Origin: an uncultured Solirubrobacterales bacterium
Lineage (GTDB): Bacteria; Actinomycetota; Thermoleophilia; Solirubrobacterales; 70-9
DNA: 53,646 bases
Assembly (NCBI GenBank): GCA_903939845.1
Contig: CAJAIJ010000036.1
Coordinates: 1 to 53,646 of the forward strand
Reading direction: 5' to 3'
The notes under the pieces were generated by a model. The model worked only from the letters and a program-made list of their open reading frames with translations. It was not told where the DNA came from and did not search any database. Made by a program: the position numbers and the translations under genes. The first letter of the stretch is position 1. The number at the start of each line of letters is the position of its first letter. This document shows, piece by piece, positions 16,200 through 24,224 of the stretch.

Positions 16200-17648
16200 C
16201 TATTCGATAGTGCCGTGGCCGACGACGGCCTTTCCCCGCATCAGGACGGCGGTCTGGCCGGGAGCCGCACCGGCGAACCCGTGGCCGAGCACGACATCGA
16301 CCCGATCGTGAATGCCGACCGGTGCATCGACCTTCGCCGGGACTGGATCGGAGCGGTATCGGAGCCTGATCCGATCGACCGTGGAGCCGTCCCTGTGGAG
16401 GGTGACCCTCGCAAGGCCGACCCGCTCCACCGTCAGCTCGTCGAGGTCACCGATCGTCACCGTGTTGGAGGCGGCGTCGATTCCGGTCACGTATCGAGGC
16501 TCTCCGGTTGCCACACCGAGGCCGCGTCGCTGCCCCACGGTGAACTGGTGGTGGCCCCGGTGCCGTCCAAGGACCTTCCCACCTGCATCGACCACATCGC
16601 CTTCCCTGTCGCCGATTCCGCCGTGCCGTGCAAGAAAGGCCTCCTTGCCCGTACCGGCAAGGAAGCAGAGGTCCTGGCTCTCCGGCTTTCGTGCGACCGA
16701 GAGACCATTCTCTTCCGCTATTTCGCGAACCCTGACCTTCGTCGTCCTCGCGAGTGGGAAATCGAGCCGCTCGAGGCGCTCGGGGGCGATCGCGGCGAGC
16801 ATGTAGCTCTGGTCCTTCTTCGGATCGGAAGCTTCGGCCACGAGAACTCCCTCTCCATCGTGGACCAGGTCGGCGTAGTGCCCGGTGACGAGTCTGTCGG
16901 CGCCGATCCGTTCCGCCAGATCGGACATGGCGTCGATCCGGACCGATCCGTTGCAGAGGATGCAGGGATTGGGTGTCTTGCCGGTCCGGTAGCCCTCGAC
17001 GAATCCGGCGACGACGCTCGAGCGGAACTGCTCCTCGAGGTCGAGGGTTATGTGGGCAAGGCCGAGCGAATGCGTCACTGCCCGCGCCGACAGGACGGCC
17101 TCGGGCGAACAGCAGGCCCTGGTCCCATCCGTCTCCGGGTCGGCCCAGAGCTTGACCGTGATCCCGACCGGTTCGAGTCCGGCATCGCGCTGCATGAGCG
17201 CTGCGACGGCGCTGTCGACTCCCCCGGAGACGGCGACGCAGACCCGATCGGGTGCCGCGGTTGCGATCGTCGCCCCCGACGAGGCCGCAACCGTGATCGC
17301 CCGGTGGAGGGCATCGACGGCCAGGACTGCCGCGTGGCGGCTGACCGCACTGAGTCCGCCCAGCTCGGCGTCGAGGTCGTCAGGGGTGATCCTGGCAGCG
17401 TCGAGGAGTCCCGAGCCGTCGACCATCCCGGCGAGGCATGCCGCAGAGGCACGTATCGCCGCGCAGCCCTCGGCCTCGGCCGTGACCCGCCGGATCTCTC
17501 CGGTCGAAGAGGTTTCGAGCGAAAGACGGACCAGATCCCCACAGGCAGCGCCCCCAGAGGCACCCGTGAAGGCGCCCTCGCCCGGATCGCCCCGATACGA
17601 GGGGTCGCGGAGGTAGTGCTCGATCTGGTTTTCGGCCCCTAGATCCAC
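16200..17648 (-). CDS. mnmA: IscU/SufU-like scaffold domain fused to tRNA 2-thiouridylase MnmA
   Basis: 482 residues. Residues about 6-122 resemble an Fe-S scaffold: ACGD (Cys36, Asp38), EGCAAIRAS (Cys62), and SRHAAVLAVDALHRAI, where His105 is kept but the third scaffold cysteine is Ala106. From about 134 it is MnmA: PP-loop SGGVDS (141-146), ACCS, catalytic NPCILCN (Cys229/232), GHYAD, DQSYML and the persulfide-site cysteine in DLCFLAG (Cys328). MnmA makes s2U34 in Lys/Glu/Gln tRNAs. The GTG start lies 6 bases after TACCCT, so the transcript is probably leaderless. Ordinary MnmA is about 360 residues, so the N-terminal domain is additional. It heads the mnmA-alaS-ruvX-mltG-aroE operon. Confidence 0.9.
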   Translation of the reverse strand: MDLGAENQIEHYLRDPSYRGDPGEGAFTGASGGAACGDLVRLSLETSSTGEIRRVTAEAEGCAAIRASAACLAGMVDGSGLLDAARITPDDLDAELGGLSAVSRHAAVLAVDALHRAITVAASSGATIATAAPDRVCVAVSGGVDSAVAALMQRDAGLEPVGITVKLWADPETDGTRACCSPEAVLSARAVTHSLGLAHITLDLEEQFRSSVVAGFVEGYRTGKTPNPCILCNGSVRIDAMSDLAERIGADRLVTGHYADLVHDGEGVLVAEASDPKKDQSYMLAAIAPERLERLDFPLARTTKVRVREIAEENGLSVARKPESQDLCFLAGTGKEAFLARHGGIGDREGDVVDAGGKVLGRHRGHHQFTVGQRRGLGVATGEPRYVTGIDAASNTVTIGDLDELTVERVGLARVTLHRDGSTVDRIRLRYRSDPVPAKVDAPVGIHDRVDVVLGHGFAGAAPGQTAVLMRGKAVVGHGTIE

Positions 17649-17654
17649 TATCCA

Positions 17655-17660
17655 AGGGTA
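17655..17660 (-). promoter_or_regulatory. -10 element of the mnmA fusion (leaderless)
   Basis: TACCCT followed by exactly 6 bases and GTG. Only 37 bases separate the mnmA and SDR start codons, so the two promoters overlap; TAGCCT at 17667-17672 may serve the SDR gene on the plus strand. Confidence 0.6.
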
Positions 17661-17685
17661 AAGGGATAGCCTCGGGAATCGAGAG

Positions 17686-18630
17686 ATGACCTGGACCGCA
17701 AAGGACATACCGTCACAGCGAGGAAGGACTGCGGTCGTAACGGGCGCCAATGTCGGTCTGGGACTCGAGACCGCGACCGAACTGGCCCGAGCCGGAGCAA
17801 CGGTGGTTCTGGCCGCGAGGGACCCCGCCAGGGCCGAGTCGGCGATCGCATCGATCGGCTCTTCGATACCGGACGCAGACGTGCGTTTCGTCCCCCTCGA
17901 CCTGGCCAGTCTGGCTTCGGTCGCCGAATTCTCGGAAGCCGTCGCCACAACCTTCCCTGACGGCCTCGATCTGCTCATCAACAACGCCGGGGTGATGATG
18001 CCGCCCCGGAGGGAGACCGAAGATGGATTCGAGCTCCAGCTCGGGACCAATCACCTCGGCCACTTCGCCCTTACCGGCCGACTTCTCCCGATGATGGGCG
18101 ACCGCGATGGCTCCCGCGTCGTAACGGTGAGCAGCGGCATGGCGAGGATGGGCCAGATCGACTTCGACGACCTGCAGGGTCGGCAGAGCTACAGTCGCAC
18201 CGGTGCCTATGCCCAGTCGAAGCTGGCCAACCTCGTGTTCGCACTGGATCTCGATGACAGGCTCGAGAACTCCGGGTTGAAGACGAGAAGCATGGGAGCC
18301 CATCCCGGCTACGCTGCGACGAACCTCCAGGCGGCCGGGCCGAGGATCGGCGGTGGACTCGGAAGCACCCTTGCGGCGCCATTCATGGCACTCGGCCACA
18401 GACTCCTTGCCCAGAGCGCCGAGGCCGGTGCACTGCCGACGCTGAGGGCCGCAACCGAGCCCGGGCTTGCCGGCGGTACATACATCGGGCCCGATGGACC
18501 GGGTGAGATGCGTGGATCTCCCGTCCCGGTGAAACCGGTCGAAACTGCCTCGGACCCCGAGGTCGCAGAACGTCTCTGGGAGGCGTCTGTCGAGCTGTCC
18601 GGGGTGGACTACCCCTTCCTCACCGCCTGA
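17686..18630 (+). CDS. Short-chain dehydrogenase/reductase (retinol-dehydrogenase-like)
   Basis: 314 residues of a classical SDR. Cofactor loop TGANVGLG (about 19-26), AARD after the second strand (suggesting NADP preference), NNAGVM, catalytic Ser in VTVSSGMA, and YAQSK (Tyr/Lys), then HPGYAATNL. The similarity is to the RDH/WWOX-like group common in actinobacteria, acting on hydrophobic alcohols or ketones; the substrate is not predictable. Monocistronic and divergent from the mnmA fusion, followed by the 6S RNA candidate on the other strand. Confidence 0.92.
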   Translation: MTWTAKDIPSQRGRTAVVTGANVGLGLETATELARAGATVVLAARDPARAESAIASIGSSIPDADVRFVPLDLASLASVAEFSEAVATTFPDGLDLLINNAGVMMPPRRETEDGFELQLGTNHLGHFALTGRLLPMMGDRDGSRVVTVSSGMARMGQIDFDDLQGRQSYSRTGAYAQSKLANLVFALDLDDRLENSGLKTRSMGAHPGYAATNLQAAGPRIGGGLGSTLAAPFMALGHRLLAQSAEAGALPTLRAATEPGLAGGTYIGPDGPGEMRGSPVPVKPVETASDPEVAERLWEASVELSGVDYPFLTA

Positions 18631-18665
18631 CTCGCTCTTCGCGTCCCGATACCGGTAGCGGGCGG

Positions 18666-18826
18666 AAAAAAGAGGCTCCAACCCGCCGTCGTCGCCTCCG
18701 GCATTGATCCCTTGTTTAAAAGGTGGGTGCCTACCTCCCATCCCGCGGGGGACTCGGAGAAATCAGCTCCCTTGCCGTTGATGTTGGGTCAATTTATGAA
18801 GTGACTAACGAACGGGTTCGAGCCTC
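18666..18826 (-). ncRNA. ssrS: 6S RNA candidate
   Basis: About 161 bases. The 5' end GAGGCTC-G-AACCCG (18826-18813) pairs with the 3' end CGGGTT-G-GAGCCTC (18685-18672), closing a long rod immediately before TTTTTT (18671-18666). Between them is a large interior region. A small hairpin CCTT...AAGG in the context CACCTTTTAAACAAGGGATC closely recalls the 3' bubble of E. coli 6S RNA (CACCTTGAACCAAGGG), followed by a GACGACGGCGG run near the closing stem. A TACCGT hexamer 6 bases upstream predicts +1 at 18826, exactly the first paired base. It lies downstream of hisS-aspS on the same strand. 6S RNA sequesters housekeeping RNA polymerase by mimicking an open promoter. Confidence 0.75.
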
Positions 18827-18832
18827 GAAGGA

Positions 18833-18838
18833 ACGGTA
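18833..18838 (-). promoter_or_regulatory. -10 element of the 6S RNA candidate
   Basis: TACCGT on the minus strand, 6 bases before the first base of the RNA's closing stem. Confidence 0.55.
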
Positions 18839-18874
18839 GCAGCACGCCGAGCGCCGAACCTGTGCCTGGCGACC

Positions 18875-19150
18875 TCAGTCGTAGTTGGAGAGGAAGGCCT
18901 CGGCGTCGGACCAGTCGTCGGGAGACACCTGCAGGTGGATGTCTCCCCGGCCGAATTCGTCGAGCTCCCAGTCAGAGGTCAGGACTGCCTCGAATCCGGC
19001 CTCCCGAAGCTGCTGGGCGAAGGCCCTCGCGGTCTCCAGCTCTCCGAACTCCCGAACCACCTCCCACTGGTCGAACCGCGGGTCGGCGACATGGAGGACG
19101 GGATCGCCGCCGGTCCCGAGCAGTCCCCTGATCCGGTCGCGGAAGCCCAT
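18875..19150 (-). CDS. Small DUF2007-like (putative signal-transducing) protein
   Basis: 91 residues. The central part (QWEVVREFGELETARAFAQ, then EAGFEAVL, then IHLQVSPDDWSDAEAFL) follows the ferredoxin-like beta-alpha-beta pattern of DUF2007, small soluble proteins of unknown function found across bacteria. The assignment is by pattern, not certain. It lies 8 bases after aspS and is likely cotranscribed with hisS-aspS; the 6S RNA candidate follows. Confidence 0.75.
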   Translation of the reverse strand: MGFRDRIRGLLGTGGDPVLHVADPRFDQWEVVREFGELETARAFAQQLREAGFEAVLTSDWELDEFGRGDIHLQVSPDDWSDAEAFLSNYD

Positions 19151-19158
19151 CGAGGCCC

Positions 19159-20955
19159 TCAGGAGGACTTCGGGGCTTGCTTGCGGCTGGTCAGGCCGAC
19201 CTCCCTGAGCTGGTGGTCGTCGACTGGTGAGGGTGCCCCGGTGAGCGGATCGGAGCCAGATGCCGTCTTCGGGAAGGCGATCACGTCCCTGATCGAGTCG
19301 AAGCCTGCCAGCAGGGCCGCAAACCGGTCGATCCCGTAGGCGATGCCGCCGTGCGGAGGGGCTCCGTACCTGAGTGCCTCCAGCAGGAAGCCGAACCTCT
19401 CCTCGGCCTCTTCGTCTTCTATCCCTAGCGTCCGGAACACCTGGCGCTGTACATCGGGCCGGTTGATTCGGATCGAGCCGCCGCCGAGTTCGACGCCGTT
19501 CCAAACCAGATCGTAGGCCTGAGCCTTCGCAGAGCCGGGATCGGCCGGGTCGAATTCGCCGTCTGGAGCCGTGAATGGATGGTGGAGCGCATTCCAGTCG
19601 CCGGTATCGGGATCCTGCTCGAACATCGGCCAGTCGACGACCCAGACGAGCCGGTCGGGCCCCTCCGGGATCAGGTCCCACCTCTCGGCCAGACGGGTTC
19701 GGAGTCCGCCGAGGATGCCGGCCGCGACGTGGTGTTCATCTGCTGCGACGAGCATCAGGTCGCCCTCTTCGGCCCCGAGCGCTTCGTTCAGACCCGTCTG
19801 CTCCTCGGCCGACAGGAACTTCGCGATCGGAGCACGCCAGCCTCCGTCTTCGCAGAAGGCCCAGACCAGGCCCTTGGCTCCGAGCTCGCGGGCCTCCTCG
19901 ATCAGGCCGTCGAGCTGAGCCCGGGGCAGGTCCCGCTCGCCGAAGTTGATCCCGCAGACGGCTCCCCCGGACTCGATCACCCCGCCGAATGCCTTGAACT
20001 CGGTTCCCCGCAGGACTTCCGTCAGGTCGACGACCTCGTGGCCGAACCTCATGTCGGGACGGTCGGTCCCGAACCTGACCATCGCCTCATCCCAGGAGAT
20101 CCTCGGGAACGGCGTGGCGGCATCGACGCCCATCTGGCCGAGCAGATAGGCCATGAGCCTCTCGTTCAGCTCGATCACGTCCTCGACACCGACGAAGGAC
20201 ATCTCGAGGTCGAGCTGGGTGAAGTCGGGCTGCCGGTCGGCCCTCAGGTCTTCGTCCCGGAAGCAGCGTGCCACCTGGAAGTAGCGCTCGAAACCCGAGA
20301 CCATCAGGAGCTGCTTGAAGAGCTGGGGTGACTGGGGCAGGGCGAAGAACGAGCCTCGGTGCTGACGGCTCGGGACGAGGAAGTCCCGCGCGCCCTCCGG
20401 GGTCGACCTGGTCAGGACGGGCGTCTCTATCTCGAGGAAGCCGGACCGGTCGAGGAAGCTGCGCATCTCGGTGACGAGGCGGTGGCGCAGCGCTATCGCC
20501 TCCTGCATTCGGGGTCGGCGGAGATCCAGGTAACGGTGCCTGAGGCGCACTTCCTCGCCGACTTCGGACCTGAATCCCTCGATCTCGAAGGGAGGGGTGT
20601 CGGACTCGGCGAGGATCTCGGCCGCCTCGACATGGATTTCGTACTCACCGGTCGCCATCTCGGGATTGACCGTCCCGGGATCCCTGGCGACAACCCTTCC
20701 CCTGGCCGAGACGACGAACTCGGGCCTCAGGGTGTGTCCGAGATCGAAGGAGCCCCCCGACTCGTCCGGGTTGAATACGAGTTGGACCATGCCGGTCCGG
20801 TCCCGCAGATCGATGAAGACGAGTCCACCGTGATCGCGCCTGCGATGGACCCAGCCCGAGACGACGACCTCTTCTCCGACGCGATCGCCCAGCACCTGTC
20901 CGCACCACGTGTCGCGATACTCGTTCGGCTTCAGAAACGGTGCGTCTTCAGACAT
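19159..20955 (-). CDS. aspS: Aspartyl-tRNA synthetase (bacterial type)
   Basis: 598 residues. N-terminal OB fold for the anticodon (VVSGWVHRRRDHGGLVFIDLRDRTG), class II core with QSPQLFKQLLMVSGFERYFQVARCFRDEDLRADRQPDFTQ (motif 2), the bacterial GAD insertion, and motif 3 in GIAYGIDRFAALL. ATG 20955 gives the normal N-terminus; a further in-frame extension to 21003 is unconserved. Whether it is discriminating or non-discriminating (Asp/Asn) cannot be settled here because gatCAB and asnS are not in view. Confidence 0.96.
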   Translation of the reverse strand: MSEDAPFLKPNEYRDTWCGQVLGDRVGEEVVVSGWVHRRRDHGGLVFIDLRDRTGMVQLVFNPDESGGSFDLGHTLRPEFVVSARGRVVARDPGTVNPEMATGEYEIHVEAAEILAESDTPPFEIEGFRSEVGEEVRLRHRYLDLRRPRMQEAIALRHRLVTEMRSFLDRSGFLEIETPVLTRSTPEGARDFLVPSRQHRGSFFALPQSPQLFKQLLMVSGFERYFQVARCFRDEDLRADRQPDFTQLDLEMSFVGVEDVIELNERLMAYLLGQMGVDAATPFPRISWDEAMVRFGTDRPDMRFGHEVVDLTEVLRGTEFKAFGGVIESGGAVCGINFGERDLPRAQLDGLIEEARELGAKGLVWAFCEDGGWRAPIAKFLSAEEQTGLNEALGAEEGDLMLVAADEHHVAAGILGGLRTRLAERWDLIPEGPDRLVWVVDWPMFEQDPDTGDWNALHHPFTAPDGEFDPADPGSAKAQAYDLVWNGVELGGGSIRINRPDVQRQVFRTLGIEDEEAEERFGFLLEALRYGAPPHGGIAYGIDRFAALLAGFDSIRDVIAFPKTASGSDPLTGAPSPVDDHQLREVGLTSRKQAPKSS

Positions 20956-21029
20956 CGGTCTCAGTCTTTCACTTTCGTCAGGCACGCCAAGCCCCAGGGG
21001 CAACCGGCACCCCGGGTCACGGGTCGCTC

Positions 21030-22265
21030 TCAGTTCAGGTCGAGACCGGCGAGGTCACCCGGATCGATCGTCTGCTGTTCGCCCGTCTCCATCCGCTTCA
21101 GCTCGCCCGAGCCGTCCGTGTTGAGGATCAGGGTCCACCGCGCACCCGTCCTGTCGGCCTGCTTGAGCTGCCCCTTGAGGTTGCGTCCGGCAATGTCGAT
21201 CCCGGCCGAGAGGCCCTTGAGTCGCAACTCCCGAACCAGGACGACCGCCCGCTCCCGGTCGCCTTCGTCCGCCCATGCGATGAAGACATCGGGGGACGGG
21301 GTCTCGGTCTCGGGATCCAGGGCCAGGAGGATCCGCTCGACTCCGGCGGCCCATCCGACGGCAGGGGTCTCGGGGCCGCCGAGCTGGGAGATAAGTCCGT
21401 CGTATCTGCCGCCGCCGCCGATCTCCGACTGGGCGCCGAGCCGATCACAGACGAAGGAGAAGATCGTCCTCGTGTAGTAGTCGAGGCCGCGAACCAGTGT
21501 CGTGTCGAGCTCGAATTCGATTCCGCCTGCCCGCAGCAGGGCCTGAACCTCGTCGAAGTGCTCGCGATCGGCGCCATCGAGGTGATCGATCAGCCTGGGG
21601 GCACCCTCCATCACGACTGCGGTCCCCTCGTGGTCAGAGTCGAAGGCCCGCAGCGGGTTGATCTCGATCCGCTCCCGGACGTCTTCGGAGAGCTCGCCGG
21701 ACCGCTCCCGCAGGTAACCCTTCAGGACCTCGAGGTAACTGCGGCGGGCGTCCAGCGAGCCGAGACTTCCGATTCTGAGGGTCACGCCCGGAATACCGAG
21801 CTCTGACACCAGCTCGTCGAGCAGAGCGATCACTTCGAAATCAGCCAGTGGAGACTCGGTGCCTATCGCCTCGACACCTATCTGGTGGAACTGGCGGTAA
21901 CGACCGGCCTGGGGCTTCTCGTGTCTGAAGAAAGACCCCGCATAGCCGAGCTTGACCGGCTGAGGCAGCCGACTCATCCCGTGTTCGACGAAAGCCCGAC
22001 AGACCGGTGCCGTTCCCTCCGGCCGGAGCGTGAGGCTTCGGCCACCCTGATCCTCGAAGGTGAACATCTCCTTCCGGACGATGTCGGTCGAGTCGCCGAC
22101 CCCCCTCTGGAACAGTCCGGTGTCTTCGAAGATCGGAGTCTCGATGGTCCCGTAGCCGGCCCGCTCCCAGATCGCCCGCGCCGTTTCGACCACCAGCCGA
22201 TGCCCGGCCATGGCGTCGGGGAGGATGTCGGCCGTCCCCTTCGAGGCTTTGAACTTCTCGGCCAC
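21030..22265 (-). CDS. hisS: Histidyl-tRNA synthetase
   Basis: 411 residues. Class II motif 2 segment YAGSFFRHEKPQAGRYRQFHQIGVE, histidine-binding RGLDYYTRTIF and GGGGRYDGL, and a C-terminal anticodon-binding domain (VFIAWADE ...). The GTG start at 22265 lies 2 bases after the preceding hydrolase stop and gives the standard KASKGTADILP N-terminus. It is paired with aspS downstream, the common hisS-aspS arrangement of Gram-positives. Confidence 0.96.
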   Translation of the reverse strand: MAEKFKASKGTADILPDAMAGHRLVVETARAIWERAGYGTIETPIFEDTGLFQRGVGDSTDIVRKEMFTFEDQGGRSLTLRPEGTAPVCRAFVEHGMSRLPQPVKLGYAGSFFRHEKPQAGRYRQFHQIGVEAIGTESPLADFEVIALLDELVSELGIPGVTLRIGSLGSLDARRSYLEVLKGYLRERSGELSEDVRERIEINPLRAFDSDHEGTAVVMEGAPRLIDHLDGADREHFDEVQALLRAGGIEFELDTTLVRGLDYYTRTIFSFVCDRLGAQSEIGGGGRYDGLISQLGGPETPAVGWAAGVERILLALDPETETPSPDVFIAWADEGDRERAVVLVRELRLKGLSAGIDIAGRNLKGQLKQADRTGARWTLILNTDGSGELKRMETGEQQTIDPGDLAGLDLN

Positions 22266-22267
22266 GG

Positions 22268-22921
22268 TCAGGCCTCGAGCTGGGCGAGAAAAGGGTTCGT
22301 CTCGAGCTCGGCCCCGATCGTGGTCACGCCCATATGACCCGGGTAGACCGTCGTCTCGGGCGAGTGGCCTTCGACCAGAACCTTCAGAGATTCCAGCAGC
22401 ACCGCCCAGTCGCCTCCCGGCAGGTCGACCCGACCGACAGACCCCTGGAAGAGGACGTCCCCGGAGAAGACGGCACCGAACTCGGGTACCGAGTAGGTGA
22501 CGTGGCCCGGACTGTGGCCCGGGGTGAAGATCACTTCGAACCCGATCCCCGCCAGATCGAGGCTCTCGCCACCCGAGACGGTCTCCTCCGCCTTCCAGCT
22601 CTCGAACGGGCCCATCCCGGGCCACGGCACGTAGGTCATTACGTCCGCGAGGATCGGGACCTCGATCTCGGGACAGTAGACCGGGGCGCCGGTTGCGCGG
22701 GCGATCGGAGCTACGGCTCCGATGTGATCGAAGTGGCAGTGGGTCAGGAGGATTGCCTCGAGCGTCATTCCCCTCTCTGCGAGCGGGGCCATGAGGCGGT
22801 CGGCCTCATCGCCGGGATCGATCATCACGGCCCGGTCGGAGCCCTCCCTGAAGACGGTGAACGAGTTCTCGGCGACCTGCCCGACGGTCGTGCCGATGAC
22901 CTCGAGGCCGGGGCCCGTCAC
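22268..22921 (-). CDS. MBL-fold hydrolase (glyoxalase II-like)
   Basis: 217 residues of a metallo-beta-lactamase-fold protein: THCHFDHIGA (HxHxDH), TPGHSPGH, FSGDVLF (bridging Asp) and YPGHMGVTT (His). It belongs to the YcbL/GloB-like thioester hydrolase group; the substrate is unknown. The GTG start at 22921 overlaps the stop of the small membrane protein gene upstream (GTGA). Its position just before hisS is a frequent actinobacterial and firmicute arrangement. Confidence 0.9.
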   Translation of the reverse strand: MTGPGLEVIGTTVGQVAENSFTVFREGSDRAVMIDPGDEADRLMAPLAERGMTLEAILLTHCHFDHIGAVAPIARATGAPVYCPEIEVPILADVMTYVPWPGMGPFESWKAEETVSGGESLDLAGIGFEVIFTPGHSPGHVTYSVPEFGAVFSGDVLFQGSVGRVDLPGGDWAVLLESLKVLVEGHSPETTVYPGHMGVTTIGAELETNPFLAQLEA

Positions 22922-23286
22922 TTCTTCTGACCGGCGCGAATCCGGGAACGTTCCCGACGCTTCCACATCATCGAATCCATGTAGTAGCCGGCCGGGATGT
23001 AGAAGACGAGCATGAATATCCCGATCGGCAGAGCCTCGGTGAAGGAACGACCGAACAGGAGCATCAACAGGGCGATGAACACGACCGCGGCGATGATGCC
23101 CCGGATTGCGGCGCTCTTCCAGGTCGGGGGACGGTCGAGTCTCGAGGCCCTCGGTTGTGAGGCCTTCGACTTGACCTGCCCTTTTGCCTCGGCTCGACTC
23201 TTGGGACGTGACTTCTTCCGGGTATCGATACTCCCGGCCTGAGTTCCCCGATGCTTCTTGACTCGCTTCTTCCTGGTCTGGGCCAC
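22918..23286 (-). CDS. Small basic membrane protein
   Basis: 122 residues. A strongly basic, Lys/Arg-rich N-terminal tail (1-55) precedes two closely spaced hydrophobic helices (about 60-78 and 85-102) and a basic C-terminus ending RIRAGQKK. This is a tail-plus-hairpin membrane architecture, presumably with the tail in the cytoplasm and able to touch nucleic acid or lipid headgroups. The family is unrecognised. GTG 23286 is 6 bases after TAACTT, so it starts the operon (membrane protein - MBL - hisS - aspS). Confidence 0.8.
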   Translation of the reverse strand: MAQTRKKRVKKHRGTQAGSIDTRKKSRPKSRAEAKGQVKSKASQPRASRLDRPPTWKSAAIRGIIAAVVFIALLMLLFGRSFTEALPIGIFMLVFYIPAGYYMDSMMWKRRERSRIRAGQKK

Positions 23287-23292
23287 GGTGGA

Positions 23293-23298
23293 AAGTTA
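23293..23298 (-). promoter_or_regulatory. -10 element of the hisS-aspS operon (leaderless)
   Basis: TAACTT, then 6 bases, then GTG 23286. Confidence 0.55.
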
Positions 23299-23333
23299 CC
23301 GGTCCTGAGCCGCGTCTTCACGCCCGGGAGCGG

Positions 23334-24224
23334 TCATTCCAATTCGGTCAGCCGGTTCTCGATCAGGTGGTGGTCGGGATCGAAGCCCCGGATCGGAACC
23401 TCTGCCGGGTAGTCGACCATTGCCGATGCGGGAATCAGGCCGATCAGCTCTGCCTCGACCGCCCTGCCACCGAGCTCCTCGGACAGATCGGACACCAGCT
23501 CCACCACCTCGGCCAGTGGGAGCGAGGCCGGGTCCTCGACGTTCATCGACACCTGCTCCCTGCCGGTGGAGAGATCTATTCCGATCGCCCTGAGGCCACT
23601 CGGCCCTCCCCCGCTCTCGCGGATCTCTGCCGCGATCGTGCTGGCGATCCCTTCCGGCCCTCCCTCGATCTCGACATTGAACGCGGCAAGCGGTGGTCGG
23701 GCCGTGACCAGCGTGGCCCCGGCGGTCGGATGGGGCAGGTCCGGCCCGAGATCCGCAACGAGGTCACCGGACGACATCCGTTGCCATAACCGATCGAGGC
23801 CGCCCCGCCGGAACCAGGAACGCTCTCGCCTCTCGGGAGCGGTCGCCATCTCTCCGTAGAAGAACACCGGGATCCCGAGATCGGCAAGCGTGCCAGCGAC
23901 CTCGGCTGCGGCCTCGAGACACTCATCCCGGGAGTGCTCCCCGGTCCAGACGAACGGAGCCACGTCGATCGCCCCGACCGCCGGGTGACTGCCAGACCAG
24001 TAGGACATGTCTATCTCCACGAGTGCCGCGCGCGCGAGGCCCGCGACTGCGTCTACGACCGGTGCGGGATCCCCTCCGATCGTGAATACGGACCGGTTGT
24101 GATCGATGTCGGAGCTGGAGTCGAGCAGTCTGGAACCGCTCGCCGATGCGGCGAGCCTCAACTTCTCGATCGTCCCGAAGTCCCTGCCCTCGGAGAGGTT
24201 CGGGACCGAAAGGATCGCGCTCAA
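23334..24224 (-). CDS. Glutamate formiminotransferase-like protein
   Basis: 296 residues, the size of a stand-alone formiminotransferase domain, without the cyclodeaminase domain. Family segments are VPNLSEGRD, DIDHNRSVFT, SGSHPAVGAIDVAPF and DLGPDLPHPTAGATLV. His80 matches the catalytic histidine, but the usual Arg after HP (HPRxG) is Ala here. The family transfers formimino groups to tetrahydrofolate; some stand-alone homologues have other roles. ATG 24224 overlaps the M29 peptidase stop (ATGA), so they form one unit. Confidence 0.82.
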   Translation of the reverse strand: MSAILSVPNLSEGRDFGTIEKLRLAASASGSRLLDSSSDIDHNRSVFTIGGDPAPVVDAVAGLARAALVEIDMSYWSGSHPAVGAIDVAPFVWTGEHSRDECLEAAAEVAGTLADLGIPVFFYGEMATAPERRERSWFRRGGLDRLWQRMSSGDLVADLGPDLPHPTAGATLVTARPPLAAFNVEIEGGPEGIASTIAAEIRESGGGPSGLRAIGIDLSTGREQVSMNVEDPASLPLAEVVELVSDLSEELGGRAVEAELIGLIPASAMVDYPAEVPIRGFDPDHHLIENRLTELE

